From: Bacteroidales bacterium
GTDB lineage: Bacteria > Bacteroidota > Bacteroidia > Bacteroidales > PUMT01
DNA length: 35,241 nucleotides
Assembly (NCBI GenBank): GCA_007135095.1
Contig: SLJO01000116.1
Location: forward strand, 1 to 35,241
Direction of reading: 5' to 3'
The translations under genes and the position numbers were made by a program. Below are positions 35,181 to 35,241 of this stretch, piece after piece (the first letter of the stretch is position 1; each line of letters starts with the position of its first letter). The notes below the pieces were generated by a model that worked only from the letters and a program-made list of their open reading frames with translations, was not told the origin of the DNA and made no database searches.

Positions 35181-35241
35181 TCGAATATAATAAGAGTTAT
35201 TAATGATGGGAGACCCACACGGCAAATGATAATTTTAATTA

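Noticed and set aside
1-35241. tRNA, rRNA, CRISPR arrays, insertion sequences, integrases or attachment sites
   Set aside because: None were recognised on either strand; short direct repeats seen are at the level expected by chance.

Overview
The window looks like chromosomal DNA from a non-spore-forming Bacteroidota, most likely of the order Bacteroidales. The evidence is the family content: a DUF4922 protein beside a leaderless SpoIID protein, an amidase with a golvesin-type insert, a BadF-type MurK next to MurQ, a fused SpmA/SpmB protein and a TolC/lipoprotein-adaptor/RND operon. Several intergenic regions also carry TAnnTTTG boxes, the -7 element of Bacteroidota promoters. Shine-Dalgarno sequences are mostly poor, with a few exceptions. 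No rRNA, tRNA, CRISPR array, insertion sequence or phage gene was seen. The genus cannot be given from sequence alone.

Layout. (1) 14-6921, minus strand: a tight four-gene operon of an exported Amidase_3-type peptidoglycan amidase, a two-domain glycosyltransferase, a GalT/HIT-like DUF4922 enzyme and a SpoIID/LytB protein without a signal peptide. (2) 7127-8835, plus strand, divergent from (1): murK and murQ, the kinase and etherase of MurNAc recycling. (3) 8832-12169, minus strand: acetyl-CoA synthetase and DAHP synthase, separated by 332 bp that hold a candidate structured RNA and an AT palindrome. (4) 12280-15464, minus strand: a sorbitol-dehydrogenase-like enzyme coupled to an orphan 7TM-PAS-PAS histidine kinase. 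(5) 15838-19478, plus strand: a complete Mla/MCE-type lipid ABC transporter (MCE protein, auxiliary lipoprotein, STAS-permease fusion, ATPase). (6) 19655-20935: fused SpmA-SpmB membrane protein. (7) 21131-26536: a sugar-use cluster (exported GH42-like beta-galactosidase, ROK kinase, MFS transporter, UPF0309-type SIS protein), closed by a strong hairpin terminator. (8) 26790-32948: a tripartite RND efflux system. (9) 33019-35180, minus strand: an exported SAM-methyltransferase-like protein translationally coupled to an APC-family permease.

How the genes work together. Regions 1 and 2 are the most coherent story. An exported amidase strips peptides from peptidoglycan, a SpoIID-type protein belongs to a family that cuts denuded glycan strands, and MurK/MurQ turn MurNAc into GlcNAc-6-phosphate. 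Because SpoIID, DUF4922 and the glycosyltransferase all lack export signals, three of the four operon products appear cytoplasmic, which does not fit the usual extracellular SpoIID model. Region 7 reads as uptake and phosphorylation of a sugar released by an exported glycosidase. The remaining regions are envelope maintenance, efflux and core metabolism.

Most worth following up: the leaderless SpoIID/DUF4922/GT operon facing murKQ, the structured RNA over the acs start, the exported methyltransferase, the unusual ROK kinase and the proteobacterial-looking Mla operon.
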